Source: Croceitalea rosinachiae (GTDB lineage: Bacteria > Bacteroidota > Bacteroidia > Flavobacteriales > Flavobacteriaceae). Taken from it: a stretch of DNA of 64,000 nt. Made by a program: the position numbers and the translations under genes. Below, piece by piece: positions 54,827 to 63,676 of this stretch (the first letter of the stretch is position 1; each line of letters begins with the position of its first letter). The notes beneath the pieces were generated by a model, which made no database searches, was not told the origin of the DNA, and worked only from the letters and a program-made list of their open reading frames with translations. Where the stretch lies: assembly GCF_031846445.1 (NCBI RefSeq), contig NZ_JAVRHR010000001.1, positions 372,001 to 436,000 of the forward strand. The letters are read 5' to 3'.

Positions 54827-56236
54827 TTAGTTGTAACTCCGAGGAGCCAAAAATTGCGTCATAGTGGTCTCAATCAATTTACCTCCGCTATAGACTCCTA
54901 TTTTCAATTTATCTTTATCTGCATTTAAGGCCGAAGCGCTTATTTCAATAAACAGGGTGCCCTCTGCCAATTCTTCTGCTGGTACAGCAAAGCGCTCTTG
55001 TGATACCATTTTAATTTCTCCTTTATGGGACAATAGCTTAAAACTAACTTCTTCAACGTCTTCAATAGTTTTATTGACTAACTTATAGGTGTAGACATTA
55101 CTGATGACATTGTTTGCCTTGCGCTCATACAATTGTCCAGGTAACCTCAAAATATTAGCTTCAAGCTCATTCCTTAAAAACAACATGCCCACAAGTACAG
55201 TAATCAATATTCCTAAAACCGCCGTATATCCCTTCATACGCGCCGTAAATTTGAACTTAGTCTTACTATTGATTTCGTCTTCGCTGGCATAGCGAATCAA
55301 ACCTTTTGGCATGTTTATTTTCTCCATAATATCATCACACTCATCTATACAGGCAGTGCAGTTCACACATTCAAGTTGCGTACCGTTTCTGATATCTATA
55401 CCCGTTGGACAGACGTTCACACATTGAAAACAATCGATACAATCACCATGACCAAGAGCGTCACGATCTTCATTTTTTCTAAACTTTTTTCGTCCATTTT
55501 CTGCTTCGCCCCTTTTGTGGTCATAAGTGACCACAATTGATTTTTCATCTAACAATACGCCTTGCATACGCCCGTACGGACAAGCGATAATGCAGACCTG
55601 TTCTCTAAACCATGCAAATACAAAATAAAAGACCGCAGTAAAAATCAACAACGAAATCATGGTACTTACATGCGCTAAAGGACCATCAGTAACATATTGG
55701 ATTAGTTGATCACTACCTATTAAATAAGCAAGGAATACATTGGCAATTAAAAACGAAATAATGAAGAATATAATCCATTTCAATACCCGTTTTCGAATCT
55801 TTTTTGCATTCCATGGTGATTTATCCAATCGTTGTTGGGCACCTCTATCGCCATCAATCCAATATTCAATTCTACGAAAAACCATTTCCATAAAAATGGT
55901 CTGTGGGCAAACCCACCCGCAGAAAATGCGACCATAAGCAACTGTGAACAGTGCAATGAAAATCACACCAGCAATCATAGATATGACCACTAGGTGAAAG
56001 TCTTGCGGCCAAAAAGGAAATCCAAATATATTAAAACGTCGCTCCAACACATTGAACATCAAAAATTGATGTCCGTTCACCTTAATAAACGGCGAAGCAA
56101 AAAGAAATAATAGTAAAGCGTAGCTGACATATTTACGGTATTCGTAAAAACGTCCACTAGGTTTTTTAGGAAATACCCAAGCCCGTTTGCCCTCCGCATT
56201 TATTGTTCCTATGGAATCCCTAAAATTTTCTTCCAT
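54827..56236 (-). CDS. ccoG: cbb3 oxidase accessory protein CcoG
   Basis: This 469-residue ferredoxin-like membrane protein has the first membrane helices, the CGWVCPQTIFMEMVF segment, a CIIACPYGRMQG segment, and two 4Fe-4S motifs (CIDCFQCVNVCP and CVNCTACIDECD). CcoG/RdxA/FixG helps reduce copper for the CcoN active site. It is separated by 66 bases from ccoP. Confidence 0.94.
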   Translation of the reverse strand: MEENFRDSIGTINAEGKRAWVFPKKPSGRFYEYRKYVSYALLLFLFASPFIKVNGHQFLMFNVLERRFNIFGFPFWPQDFHLVVISMIAGVIFIALFTVAYGRIFCGWVCPQTIFMEMVFRRIEYWIDGDRGAQQRLDKSPWNAKKIRKRVLKWIIFFIISFLIANVFLAYLIGSDQLIQYVTDGPLAHVSTMISLLIFTAVFYFVFAWFREQVCIIACPYGRMQGVLLDEKSIVVTYDHKRGEAENGRKKFRKNEDRDALGHGDCIDCFQCVNVCPTGIDIRNGTQLECVNCTACIDECDDIMEKINMPKGLIRYASEDEINSKTKFKFTARMKGYTAVLGILITVLVGMLFLRNELEANILRLPGQLYERKANNVISNVYTYKLVNKTIEDVEEVSFKLLSHKGEIKMVSQERFAVPAEELAEGTLFIEISASALNADKDKLKIGVYSGGKLIETTMTQFLAPRSYN

Positions 56237-56302
56237 CTCTCTTCGTGCTTTCGTAGTGATACAAAATAAATCCCGACTACATTTGGTCTTATATCTTTTT
56301 TT

Positions 56303-57253
56303 CTAGTTCATAACAACCGTAGTAGAATCAGAAACCTGTTCTGCAGGAGCCTCTTCCTGTATTTCTACTTCAGGAGCATCCGGATCAATCCATACATCGC
56401 CCTCGGGTGCTTTAGGATTCGCCGGTGTTGTTCCCTGAAATTGTAGTAAATAACTGGCTACTTGTGCCATTTCTAATGGTTTTAGACTTTGTTTCCAAGC
56501 TACCATACCCTTACCATCGCGACCCCCCTCTGAAATCGTATTGAATACATTTTTGATACCACCACCTAAAATCCAGTTTTCATCAGTCAAATTAGGCCCA
56601 ATACCACCTCCGCCATCTGCCATATGACAAACTACGCAACTGGTTGTAAATATCGTCTTTCCAGCATTTAAATCGGATGCGTCTGTCAACAACTCGACCG
56701 TATTTACATCCACCAAATTTTTAGCCGTTTTTTTATACTCTTCAATTTCAATTTTAGCCGCAGCTACTTCTTGGTCATATTCAACAGCCTGGGTATAATC
56801 ACCTACAATGTGGAACCGAACTAAATAGATCACTCCAAAAATGATGGTTGCATAGAACATGTACACCCACCATGGTGGCAATACATTATCCAACTCACGA
56901 ATACCATCGTAATTGTGATCTAAAATGATTTCACCTTCTTCTTCAATTTTCTTGGTACGGGTCAGTTTTGCATACATGGCCTTACCCCATTTCCACTCCC
57001 ATTTTTTGTTTTTATCTGCTAAGTAACGTTCCTGAGCTTCTGATGATAAGGTTTGGAACATTACATTTTCGATCGCTTTTAATATCACTTCAATAGCAAT
57101 CAATATTAATAGCACCATTAACAAGAAAAACTGTGTAATCGGATAGGCAATAAATGCAGGTTGCTCACCTGAATCAATAAAGTATTCCATTAGTCCGAAG
57201 ACTAAGAAAAATAATACTGGGATTCGAATCCACCAAGGAGTTCTAGTAAACAT
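56303..57253 (-). CDS. ccoP: cbb3 cytochrome oxidase subunit III, single-heme type
   Basis: The 316-residue protein has membrane helices at about 10-28, 39-57 and 130-148, the PPWWVYMFYATIIFG segment typical of the FixP N-terminal region, and one heme c site (C206-V-V-C-H210, with GGGGIGPNLTD and a methionine ligand region). Proteobacterial CcoP has two CxxCH motifs; here only one is visible. A Pro/Glu-rich C-terminus ends the protein. Confidence 0.93.
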   Translation of the reverse strand: MFTRTPWWIRIPVLFFLVFGLMEYFIDSGEQPAFIAYPITQFFLLMVLLILIAIEVILKAIENVMFQTLSSEAQERYLADKNKKWEWKWGKAMYAKLTRTKKIEEEGEIILDHNYDGIRELDNVLPPWWVYMFYATIIFGVIYLVRFHIVGDYTQAVEYDQEVAAAKIEIEEYKKTAKNLVDVNTVELLTDASDLNAGKTIFTTSCVVCHMADGGGGIGPNLTDENWILGGGIKNVFNTISEGGRDGKGMVAWKQSLKPLEMAQVASYLLQFQGTTPANPKAPEGDVWIDPDAPEVEIQEEAPAEQVSDSTTVVMN

Positions 57254-57266
57254 AATCTTAGGTTTT

Positions 57267-57443
57267 TTATTGGTTATCGTTATCCAAAGGCAATTCGCCC
57301 ATTTCTTTTATATGTGCTTTGCTAGCAGTAAACACCCACCAAAAAAGCAAGGTGAAAAACACGAAGAAAATCAATAGGGATATCATAGGATACGTTGCTA
57401 TCCCTTCAATACTTTCCATATGGTTTTTTACAAATTTCAACAT
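57267..57443 (-). CDS. ccoQ: CcoQ-like small subunit
   Basis: A 58-residue protein: a basic/acidic N-terminus, one hydrophobic helix with ISLLIFFVFFTLLFWWVF, and an acidic/charged tail (KEMGELPLDNDNQ). Size, topology and position (4 bases after ccoNO, 13 before ccoP) match CcoQ. Confidence 0.85.
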   Translation of the reverse strand: MLKFVKNHMESIEGIATYPMISLLIFFVFFTLLFWWVFTASKAHIKEMGELPLDNDNQ

Positions 57444-57447
57444 GGTC

Positions 57448-59649
57448 TTATTTGTTTTGTGATAATAATTCGTCTGTATTCTTCACCTTGATATCTGTAC
57501 CCAATCGTTGCAAATATGCAATCAAGGATACAATCTCGCGGTCACGCATTTCAACAAACTCTTCTCCGTTTTCTTGAGCATATTTTTTATCCGCCTCATA
57601 GGTTCTTTCAAACTCGGGATCAGTGTATAGATTCTTTTCTATCTGCTCAGCCTGTTCAGCCATAGCTAGTTGTGCATTTGAAATATCTTCATCAGTATAA
57701 GGCACACCCAGACTTACCATGGCGTGCATCTTGCTTTCGACCCCACTTCTATCATGCTCATTGAGCACCAACCATTGATAGGCTGGCATAATAGATCCTG
57801 ACGAAGTACTTTGTGGATCATACATATGGTTTAAGTGCCAATTATCAGAGTATTTACCGCCAATTCTAAGCAAATCTGGACCGGTACGTTTACTGCCCCA
57901 AAGGAATGGGTGATCGTAAACAAACTCGCCAGCTTTGGCGTATTCACCATAACGTTCTACCTCACTTCGGAAAGGTCGTATCATCTGCGAGTGACAACCC
58001 ACACAACCTTCTCTGATATATAGATCGCGACCCTCCAATTCCAATGGAGTATATGGTTTGACGCTTGTTATTGTCGGTATATTCGATTTCACCAAAATCG
58101 TTGGAACAATTTGAATGATACCTCCAATCAAAATAGCCACTGTAGCCAGAACCGTTAGCTGTACTGGTTTTCTTTCTAACCACGTATGGAAAGTTTCGCC
58201 AGCCACTCTTCTTTTAGAAACTCTTGTCAAGGCAGGAGCTTCTGCCAATTCATCTGTTACTGCTGTGCCCTTTCTTATAGTCACGATGACGTTGTATACC
58301 ATTATTAACATACCAACAATAAACATTGTACCACCTATAGCACGCATCCAGTACATAGGTATGATTTGTTGAACAGTCTCCAAGAAGTTTCCATAAACCA
58401 GCGTCCCATCCGGATTAAATTCTTTCCACATTAGGGCCTGAGTGAATCCAGCTACATACATTGGTAAAGCATAGAGAATAATCCCTAAAGTACCTATCCA
58501 AAAATGCAGGTTGGCCAAGCCTTTTGAATATAAAGTGGTTTTCCACATTTTTGGAACTAAGTAGTAAATCATACCAAAGGTTAAGAAACCATTCCACGCC
58601 AATGCACCAACATGCACATGTGCAATAATCCAGTCGCTAAAATGTGCAATAGCGTTTACGTTTTTAAGAGAAAGCATTGGGCCTTCAAAGGTTGCCATAC
58701 CATAACCCGTAATGGCAACGACCATAAATTTCAAGGTAGCATCAGAACGAACCTTATCCCAAACCCCCCGTAAGGTCAAAAGTCCGTTAATCATACCACC
58801 CCAAGACGGTGCAATAAGCATTACCGAAAACACCACACCTAAATTCTGTGCCCAATCGGGCAATGAAGAGTACAATAAGTGATGTGGGCCTGCCCATATA
58901 TAAATGAATATCAATGACCAAAAGTGAACTATGGAAAGTCGGTAAGAATACACCGGCCTATTCGCTGCTTTAGGCACAAAATAATACATCAGGCCTAAAA
59001 ATGGCGTAGTCAGAAAGAAAGCTACGGCATTGTGACCGTACCACCATTGCACCAAAGCATCTTGTACTCCTGCATATACTGAATAGCTTTTTAAAGCTGT
59101 TACAGGTAATTCTAAACTATTAAAAATATGTAGTACGGCAACCGTCACAAAAGTGGCCAGATAAAACCATACGGCCACATATAAATGACGTTGGCGCCTT
59201 TTTAAAATGGTGCCTATCATATTCCAACCAAATACTACCCAAATAACTGCGATGGCAATATCAATGGGCCATTCCAGTTCGGCATATTCTTTAGAGGTTG
59301 TATAGCCTAAAGGCAATGTAATTGCAGCTGCCACAATAATCAATTGCCATCCCCAAAAATTAATGCTACTTAAAACATCATTAAACATTCTGGCCTTTAA
59401 CAATCGCTGTAACGAGTAGTAAACACCAGCAAAAATGGCGTTACCAACGAAAGCAAATATGACGGCGTTGGTATGTAGTGGCCGTAAACGCCCAAAACTT
59501 AACCATGATATTCCATCGGTCAAGTTTGGAAACAGAAACATAAAGGCCAACAGCAGCCCAACGACCATTCCTACAACACCCCAAAGCATGGTGGCATAGA
59601 GAAACTTTTGTACGATTTTATTATCGTATTGAAATTGTTGTACTTCCAT
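57448..59649 (-). CDS. ccoNO: Fused cbb3 cytochrome oxidase subunits I and II (CcoNO)
   Basis: The N-terminal ~500 residues are CcoN with about 12 membrane helices and the heme/copper histidines (VQWWYGHNAVAF, WAGPHHLLYSSLPDW, HFSDWIIAHVHVGALAW). The C-terminal ~180 residues are CcoO with heme c site CVGCHSQMIRPF near 570. This fused form (733 residues) is typical of Bacteroidetes, where other phyla have two genes. It reduces O2 with high affinity and pumps protons. Confidence 0.97.
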   Translation of the reverse strand: MEVQQFQYDNKIVQKFLYATMLWGVVGMVVGLLLAFMFLFPNLTDGISWLSFGRLRPLHTNAVIFAFVGNAIFAGVYYSLQRLLKARMFNDVLSSINFWGWQLIIVAAAITLPLGYTTSKEYAELEWPIDIAIAVIWVVFGWNMIGTILKRRQRHLYVAVWFYLATFVTVAVLHIFNSLELPVTALKSYSVYAGVQDALVQWWYGHNAVAFFLTTPFLGLMYYFVPKAANRPVYSYRLSIVHFWSLIFIYIWAGPHHLLYSSLPDWAQNLGVVFSVMLIAPSWGGMINGLLTLRGVWDKVRSDATLKFMVVAITGYGMATFEGPMLSLKNVNAIAHFSDWIIAHVHVGALAWNGFLTFGMIYYLVPKMWKTTLYSKGLANLHFWIGTLGIILYALPMYVAGFTQALMWKEFNPDGTLVYGNFLETVQQIIPMYWMRAIGGTMFIVGMLIMVYNVIVTIRKGTAVTDELAEAPALTRVSKRRVAGETFHTWLERKPVQLTVLATVAILIGGIIQIVPTILVKSNIPTITSVKPYTPLELEGRDLYIREGCVGCHSQMIRPFRSEVERYGEYAKAGEFVYDHPFLWGSKRTGPDLLRIGGKYSDNWHLNHMYDPQSTSSGSIMPAYQWLVLNEHDRSGVESKMHAMVSLGVPYTDEDISNAQLAMAEQAEQIEKNLYTDPEFERTYEADKKYAQENGEEFVEMRDREIVSLIAYLQRLGTDIKVKNTDELLSQNK

Positions 59650-59651
59650 AA

Positions 59652-59843
59652 TTATTTAGTTTGTCTTTTATTTTGGTTGTTTTTATCTGATTTGGTCTCT
59701 ACGAGCTCATCCTCAAATAGCATCCGTATCGAAGGGGTATACGCATCGTCATATTGCCCTTTCTTTACGGAAAACACAAAGGCTGCGAAAAAGACCAAAG
59801 CGACACATATACTGATTGTCAGTAACACATAAATCACACTCAT
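59652..59843 (-). CDS. ccoS: CcoS-like cbb3 maturation protein
   Basis: This 63-residue protein has an N-terminal helix (residues ~3-27) and a GQYDDAYTPSIRMLFED segment. It resembles CcoS (required for heme/copper insertion in cbb3). It is the first gene of the operon, two bases before ccoNO, with its own Fnr-type promoter. Confidence 0.9.
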   Translation of the reverse strand: MSVIYVLLTISICVALVFFAAFVFSVKKGQYDDAYTPSIRMLFEDELVETKSDKNNQNKRQTK

Positions 59844-59862
59844 ACCTACCTGAATTTGAGGG

Positions 59863-59905
59863 TAAAATTAATTTGATGGTATCTTCTAAAAAATGACATT
59901 TATCA
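59863..59905 (-). promoter_or_regulatory. Fnr-type class II promoter for the ccoS-ccoNO-ccoQ-ccoP operon
   Basis: The operator TGACATTTATCA (59894-59905) is followed on the minus strand by TAATTTTA (59870-59863). Centre 59899.5 to first T 29.5 bases. Predicted leader about 15 bases to the ccoS start. It lies just after the DoxX gene stop. Confidence 0.85.
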
Positions 59906-59909
59906 GCTT

Positions 59910-60332
59910 TTATTTATAATTCATCTTTTTTCTGTCCTCTCTTAAAAGGATGACCAAAGCACCAACAATAATGATGTTTTTACCAATGTACTGACCCAAT
60001 AATGTGGGTACCACTGGAGCCAGTTCAAATGATTGCGCGGGAAAAAAAAGCAAAGGTGAAAACGTACAAGCCATATGGGCAAGTGCAATTAATACCACTT
60101 GTTTTCTATATAGGTCAAAAATCAATAATAGCCCTATACCAACCTCTAAAATGGCCAGTAACATTATCGATAATTTATCGGTAACCACACCAAAAGTAAG
60201 TTGGTCAATGGTATTCTTGGACAGTTGTTCTGCCGGGCTCAAACCCGGAAAAAACTTTAAAGCACCAAACCACACATACACGAGACCAATCGTCACACAT
60301 AATATCATTGAATTGCAGATCTTGTTCTTCAT
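59910..60332 (-). CDS. DoxX-like membrane protein
   Basis: This 140-residue protein has four hydrophobic segments (about 7-25, 50-72, 78-97, 110-133) and a short charged tail. It resembles the DoxX/DUF417-like family (LILFPAQS-type and GVVTDKLSIMLLAILEVGIGLLL). It lies nine bases after ccoI, so it is co-transcribed with it. The function is unknown. Confidence 0.65.
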   Translation of the reverse strand: MKNKICNSMILCVTIGLVYVWFGALKFFPGLSPAEQLSKNTIDQLTFGVVTDKLSIMLLAILEVGIGLLLIFDLYRKQVVLIALAHMACTFSPLLFFPAQSFELAPVVPTLLGQYIGKNIIIVGALVILLREDRKKMNYK

Positions 60333-60341
60333 TAGCTATGC

Positions 60342-62717
60342 TTATTTTCTTAATTTTTTACCTAAAAAATTACTGGCAAGTGTTGTAAAAACTACTATAC
60401 TTATGGAACTTAATGGCATCAAAATTGCCGCTATAACAGGTTGTAATTGCCCAGTTATCGCAAAATATAAACCGATGACATTGTAACATAGCGATAGTAG
60501 AAAACTGATCTTGATTACCTTAATCGCCTGCTTCGATAGTTTTAGAAAATTGCCCAGTTGAGTCAGTTTGGAGGCGTCTAAAATTGCGTCACAAGCTGGT
60601 GAAAACACATTGATGTTCTCTGATATGGCAATGCCTACATCACTCTGTGCCAATGCGCCTGCGTCGTTCAATCCGTCACCGACCATCAATACTTTATTTT
60701 TAATTTGGAGCTTTTTGACAAAGTCAAGCTTATCTTCAGGTTTTTGGTTAAATAGTAGAGGAGTGCCAAAGGGCAACAGTTCTTCTAAGTTGTCTTTTTC
60801 ACCTTCATTATCACCAGATAACACCGCCAGTGTATGGTCGTTTGACATTTGTTCAAACAATTCTGATATTCCACCACGGTATTTGTTCTTAAACACATAA
60901 CGCCCTTTGTAATTCTCGTTGGCACTCACATAGACCGAGGTATCCAATGATTGTACATCAGGTTTTTTACCTATAAATTTTGCAGAGCCTGCCTTTATGG
61001 AATGTTCATCTACACGCCCTTGAATCCCTTTGCCCGTTTCTTCTTCAAAAGCGTCTAAGGTTTCAATTTCATTACTCTCTAAAATATTGTACAGGGAGCG
61101 GCTCAATGGGTGGTTTGAAGCCCGCAAGGTGTTTTTAAGTAGTGACACTTCTTGCTCGGTCAATTCCATTCCCTCATAAAAAATCGTATTCTCAGAAGCC
61201 GAGGTCAATGTACCCGTTTTGTCAAAAAGGGCCGTTTCAATTTGTGCCAATCGTTCAATAGTATTGGTATCTTTTATATAGAACTGATGCTTGCCGAAAA
61301 TCCGAAGCATATTGCCTAAGGTGAAAGGAGCCGCAAGTGCAATCGCACATGGGCACGCAATAATGAGTACTGCGGTAAAAACATTCATAGCTTTGCTAGC
61401 ATCAGCAAACAACCAAAAAGTGGCGGCCACAAAAGCAATGGTCAATATGGCAATGGTAAAACGCTTCCCAATACGGTCGGTAATTGTTTGAAAATGTGAG
61501 GCTTTATTTTTTGAGAATGCGGCATTACTCCATAACTGGGTTAGGTAGCTTTGCGATACCGATTTTAATACCTCAACTTCTAGAGGCCCACCTTTTTGCT
61601 TTCCACCTGCAAAAAGCTTATCACCCGAAGACTTAAACACGGCTTGTGATTCACCAGTCACAAAGCTATAATCGATTTGAGCTTCTCCAGAAATCAAAAT
61701 ACAATCAATGGGAAGTATCTCTTGGTTGTGAATCAACAGTCGGTCACCCGCCTTTACTTCATAAATTTGAATGTTTTCTTCCCTTTTATTCTCGTCAATT
61801 TTCGTTACCGCAATTGGAAAGTACGATTTGTAATCACGCTCAAAAGATAGAAATCCGTATGTCTTTTGCTGAAAAAAGCGTCCGACCAACAAGAAAAAGA
61901 CCAAGCCCGTCAGACTATCAAAAAAACCAGAGCCCAAATCAAAAATGATATCTACGGTACTGCGTAGAAAGAGCGTTAAAATACCCAAGGCTATAGGTAC
62001 ATCTATATTCAATATTTTAGAGCGCAACCCTTTAAAAGCAGCTAGAAAGTAATCTCTTGCCGCATAAAAAATGACCGGTAAGGAAAAGGCAAACATCAAC
62101 CAGCGAAAAACAACTTTATATTGATCCAGCCAAAATTCTTCAACTTCAAAATATTCAGGAAAAGACAATAGCATAACATTACCAAATGCAAAGCCAGCTA
62201 CACCCAACTTATACATCAAGCTTCGATCAACCGTTACTTTCTTTTTAGCAAAATCTTCCAATGAGATATTTGGCTCGTATCCAACTTTAGCAAGCAGAAC
62301 AACCAATTCTTTTAAAGAAAAACCAGTAGTGGTATATGTAATGCGTACTTTCTTTTTCGGAAAATCTACTTGAGAACTTTTCACGCAAGAGTGTAATCGG
62401 TTTAAGTTTTCCAACACCCAAATACAAGAACTACAATGAATATGGGGTATTAACAGTTGAACTACTTGAATACCTTCTTCATCAAACTCCACTAATTTGT
62501 TTACAATATCATCATTGGCCAAATAATCAAATTTGCCCTCAACCATATTAGGTGTGGCGCCAGCACTCTTTTCTAAATCATAGTAATACGATAAGTCATT
62601 GGTACTGAAAATCTCGTAAACCGTTTTGCAACCATTGCAGCAAAACACTTTGTCATCAAAGCATACCTTGACTTTGCCACTTGGCTCTCCACAATGGTAA
62701 CATATTGAAGTATCCAT
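60342..62717 (-). CDS. ccoI: cbb3-type copper P-type ATPase CcoI
   Basis: The 791-residue copper-exporting ATPase delivers copper for cbb3 assembly. It has an N-terminal Cys-rich domain (CYHCGEPS ... CCNGCKTVYEIF, as in ATPase-cat_bd), a heavy-metal domain with HCSSC near 95, the CPC membrane motif in CPCAIALAAP, the phosphorylation site DKTGTLTS and MVGDGLNDAGAL. It is divergent from the Crp/Fnr gene and promoter-proximal to the DoxX-like gene. Confidence 0.95.
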   Translation of the reverse strand: MDTSICYHCGEPSGKVKVCFDDKVFCCNGCKTVYEIFSTNDLSYYYDLEKSAGATPNMVEGKFDYLANDDIVNKLVEFDEEGIQVVQLLIPHIHCSSCIWVLENLNRLHSCVKSSQVDFPKKKVRITYTTTGFSLKELVVLLAKVGYEPNISLEDFAKKKVTVDRSLMYKLGVAGFAFGNVMLLSFPEYFEVEEFWLDQYKVVFRWLMFAFSLPVIFYAARDYFLAAFKGLRSKILNIDVPIALGILTLFLRSTVDIIFDLGSGFFDSLTGLVFFLLVGRFFQQKTYGFLSFERDYKSYFPIAVTKIDENKREENIQIYEVKAGDRLLIHNQEILPIDCILISGEAQIDYSFVTGESQAVFKSSGDKLFAGGKQKGGPLEVEVLKSVSQSYLTQLWSNAAFSKNKASHFQTITDRIGKRFTIAILTIAFVAATFWLFADASKAMNVFTAVLIIACPCAIALAAPFTLGNMLRIFGKHQFYIKDTNTIERLAQIETALFDKTGTLTSASENTIFYEGMELTEQEVSLLKNTLRASNHPLSRSLYNILESNEIETLDAFEEETGKGIQGRVDEHSIKAGSAKFIGKKPDVQSLDTSVYVSANENYKGRYVFKNKYRGGISELFEQMSNDHTLAVLSGDNEGEKDNLEELLPFGTPLLFNQKPEDKLDFVKKLQIKNKVLMVGDGLNDAGALAQSDVGIAISENINVFSPACDAILDASKLTQLGNFLKLSKQAIKVIKISFLLSLCYNVIGLYFAITGQLQPVIAAILMPLSSISIVVFTTLASNFLGKKLRK

Positions 62718-62740
62718 TCACATTTGCATTATACCTTTTA

Positions 62741-62783
62741 CAAAAGTGGTTCATGGGTAATTCTTAAAACATGATATTTGTCA
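62741..62783 (-). promoter_or_regulatory. Fnr-type class II promoter for ccoI-doxX
   Basis: The operator TGATATTTGTCA (62772-62783) has, on the minus strand, CACTTTTG (62748-62741) at exactly 29.5 bases from its centre. The element is a TAnnTTTG variant with C for T at the first position. Predicted leader about 19 bases to the ccoI start. Confidence 0.75.
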
Positions 62784-62814
62784 GCTTTTAAAAATATAAC
62801 CCCCAGTACATTTG
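62772..62814 (+). promoter_or_regulatory. Fnr-type class II promoter for the Crp/Fnr gene (shared operator)
   Basis: The same operator as for ccoI has, in the plus direction, TACATTTG (62807-62814), a perfect TAnnTTTG, again 29.5 bases from the centre. The predicted transcript would start near 62819 and carry a leader of about 130 bases to the ATG at 62952. That leader is longer than at the other sites. Autoregulation is inferred from this arrangement. Confidence 0.65.
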
Positions 62815-62951
62815 TGATATGGGAAACTGAATTTAATTGAGGAGAAAACTACATCAATATCATAAAATGGTAAATTTTATTATTTAAAAAATTATGAACT
62901 CTAATTCACTTATAATCAGTATATTTAAGTATCAGGTAAATTATTTCCATT

Positions 62952-63644
62952 ATGGAAGAAAGCAGATGTGAAAATTGTATTGTAAGACAGTTCAATTCGC
63001 TTCGTGCCATGAGCAAAGAAGAGTTGAAACAGGTGTCAGATTCCAAGACTACAAAAAGCATTAAAAAAGGAGAACCACTATTTCAAGAGGGCGATAAATT
63101 GAATGGTGTATATTGTGTTCGTAATGGGGTCTCCAAACTATCCAAACTAAGCCCAAACGGTAAAGATCAAATTGTAAAATTAGCAACCAAAGGCGAAGTT
63201 ATGGGGCAACGCTCCGTTATTGCTGAAGAGTCAACCAACTTATCTGCTATTGCGGTGAGCGATATGGAGGTTTGTTTTATTCCAAAAGACAGTATCAATT
63301 CTACCTTGCACAAAAACCCAAACTTTACACTGGAGGTGCTCCGCCATATGGCACATGATTTAAAAGAAGCTGATGATGTCATTGTCAATATGTCTCAAAA
63401 AACCGTAAAGCAACGAATTGCAGAGGCTTTTTTATATCTTAAAAATAATTTTGGGGAAGATGATGAAGGGTTCTTAAAACTGACCTTATCACGAGAAGAT
63501 ATTGCCAATGTGGTGGGTACCGCTACTGAGTCTGCAATAAGAATTATTTCAGAATTCAAGAAAAAGGGGTTAATATATACTTCTGGAAAACGGATTAGGG
63601 TTGCCGATGCCCGTAAACTTCAAGACATGGCCGAAGGTTTTTAA
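62952..63644 (+). CDS. Crp/Fnr-family transcriptional regulator
   Basis: The cyclic-nucleotide-binding-like domain (residues ~20-130) is followed by an HTH_Crp domain ending in a recognition helix SREDIANVVGTATESAIRIISEFKKKG. Glu and Arg at the positions equivalent to E209 and R213 of E. coli FNR are present (TESAIR), consistent with recognition of a TGA/TCA core. There are four cysteines: C6 and C9 (CxxC), C55 and C108. That could hold an iron-sulfur cluster, but the spacing differs from E. coli FNR (C20, C23, C29, C122). Its divergent neighbour ccoI carries the same operator. It is probably the low-oxygen regulator of the region. Confidence 0.88.
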   Translation: MEESRCENCIVRQFNSLRAMSKEELKQVSDSKTTKSIKKGEPLFQEGDKLNGVYCVRNGVSKLSKLSPNGKDQIVKLATKGEVMGQRSVIAEESTNLSAIAVSDMEVCFIPKDSINSTLHKNPNFTLEVLRHMAHDLKEADDVIVNMSQKTVKQRIAEAFLYLKNNFGEDDEGFLKLTLSREDIANVVGTATESAIRIISEFKKKGLIYTSGKRIRVADARKLQDMAEGF

Positions 63645-63676
63645 CCCTATACTTAAGCATCCCCTTTTTCAAAACC

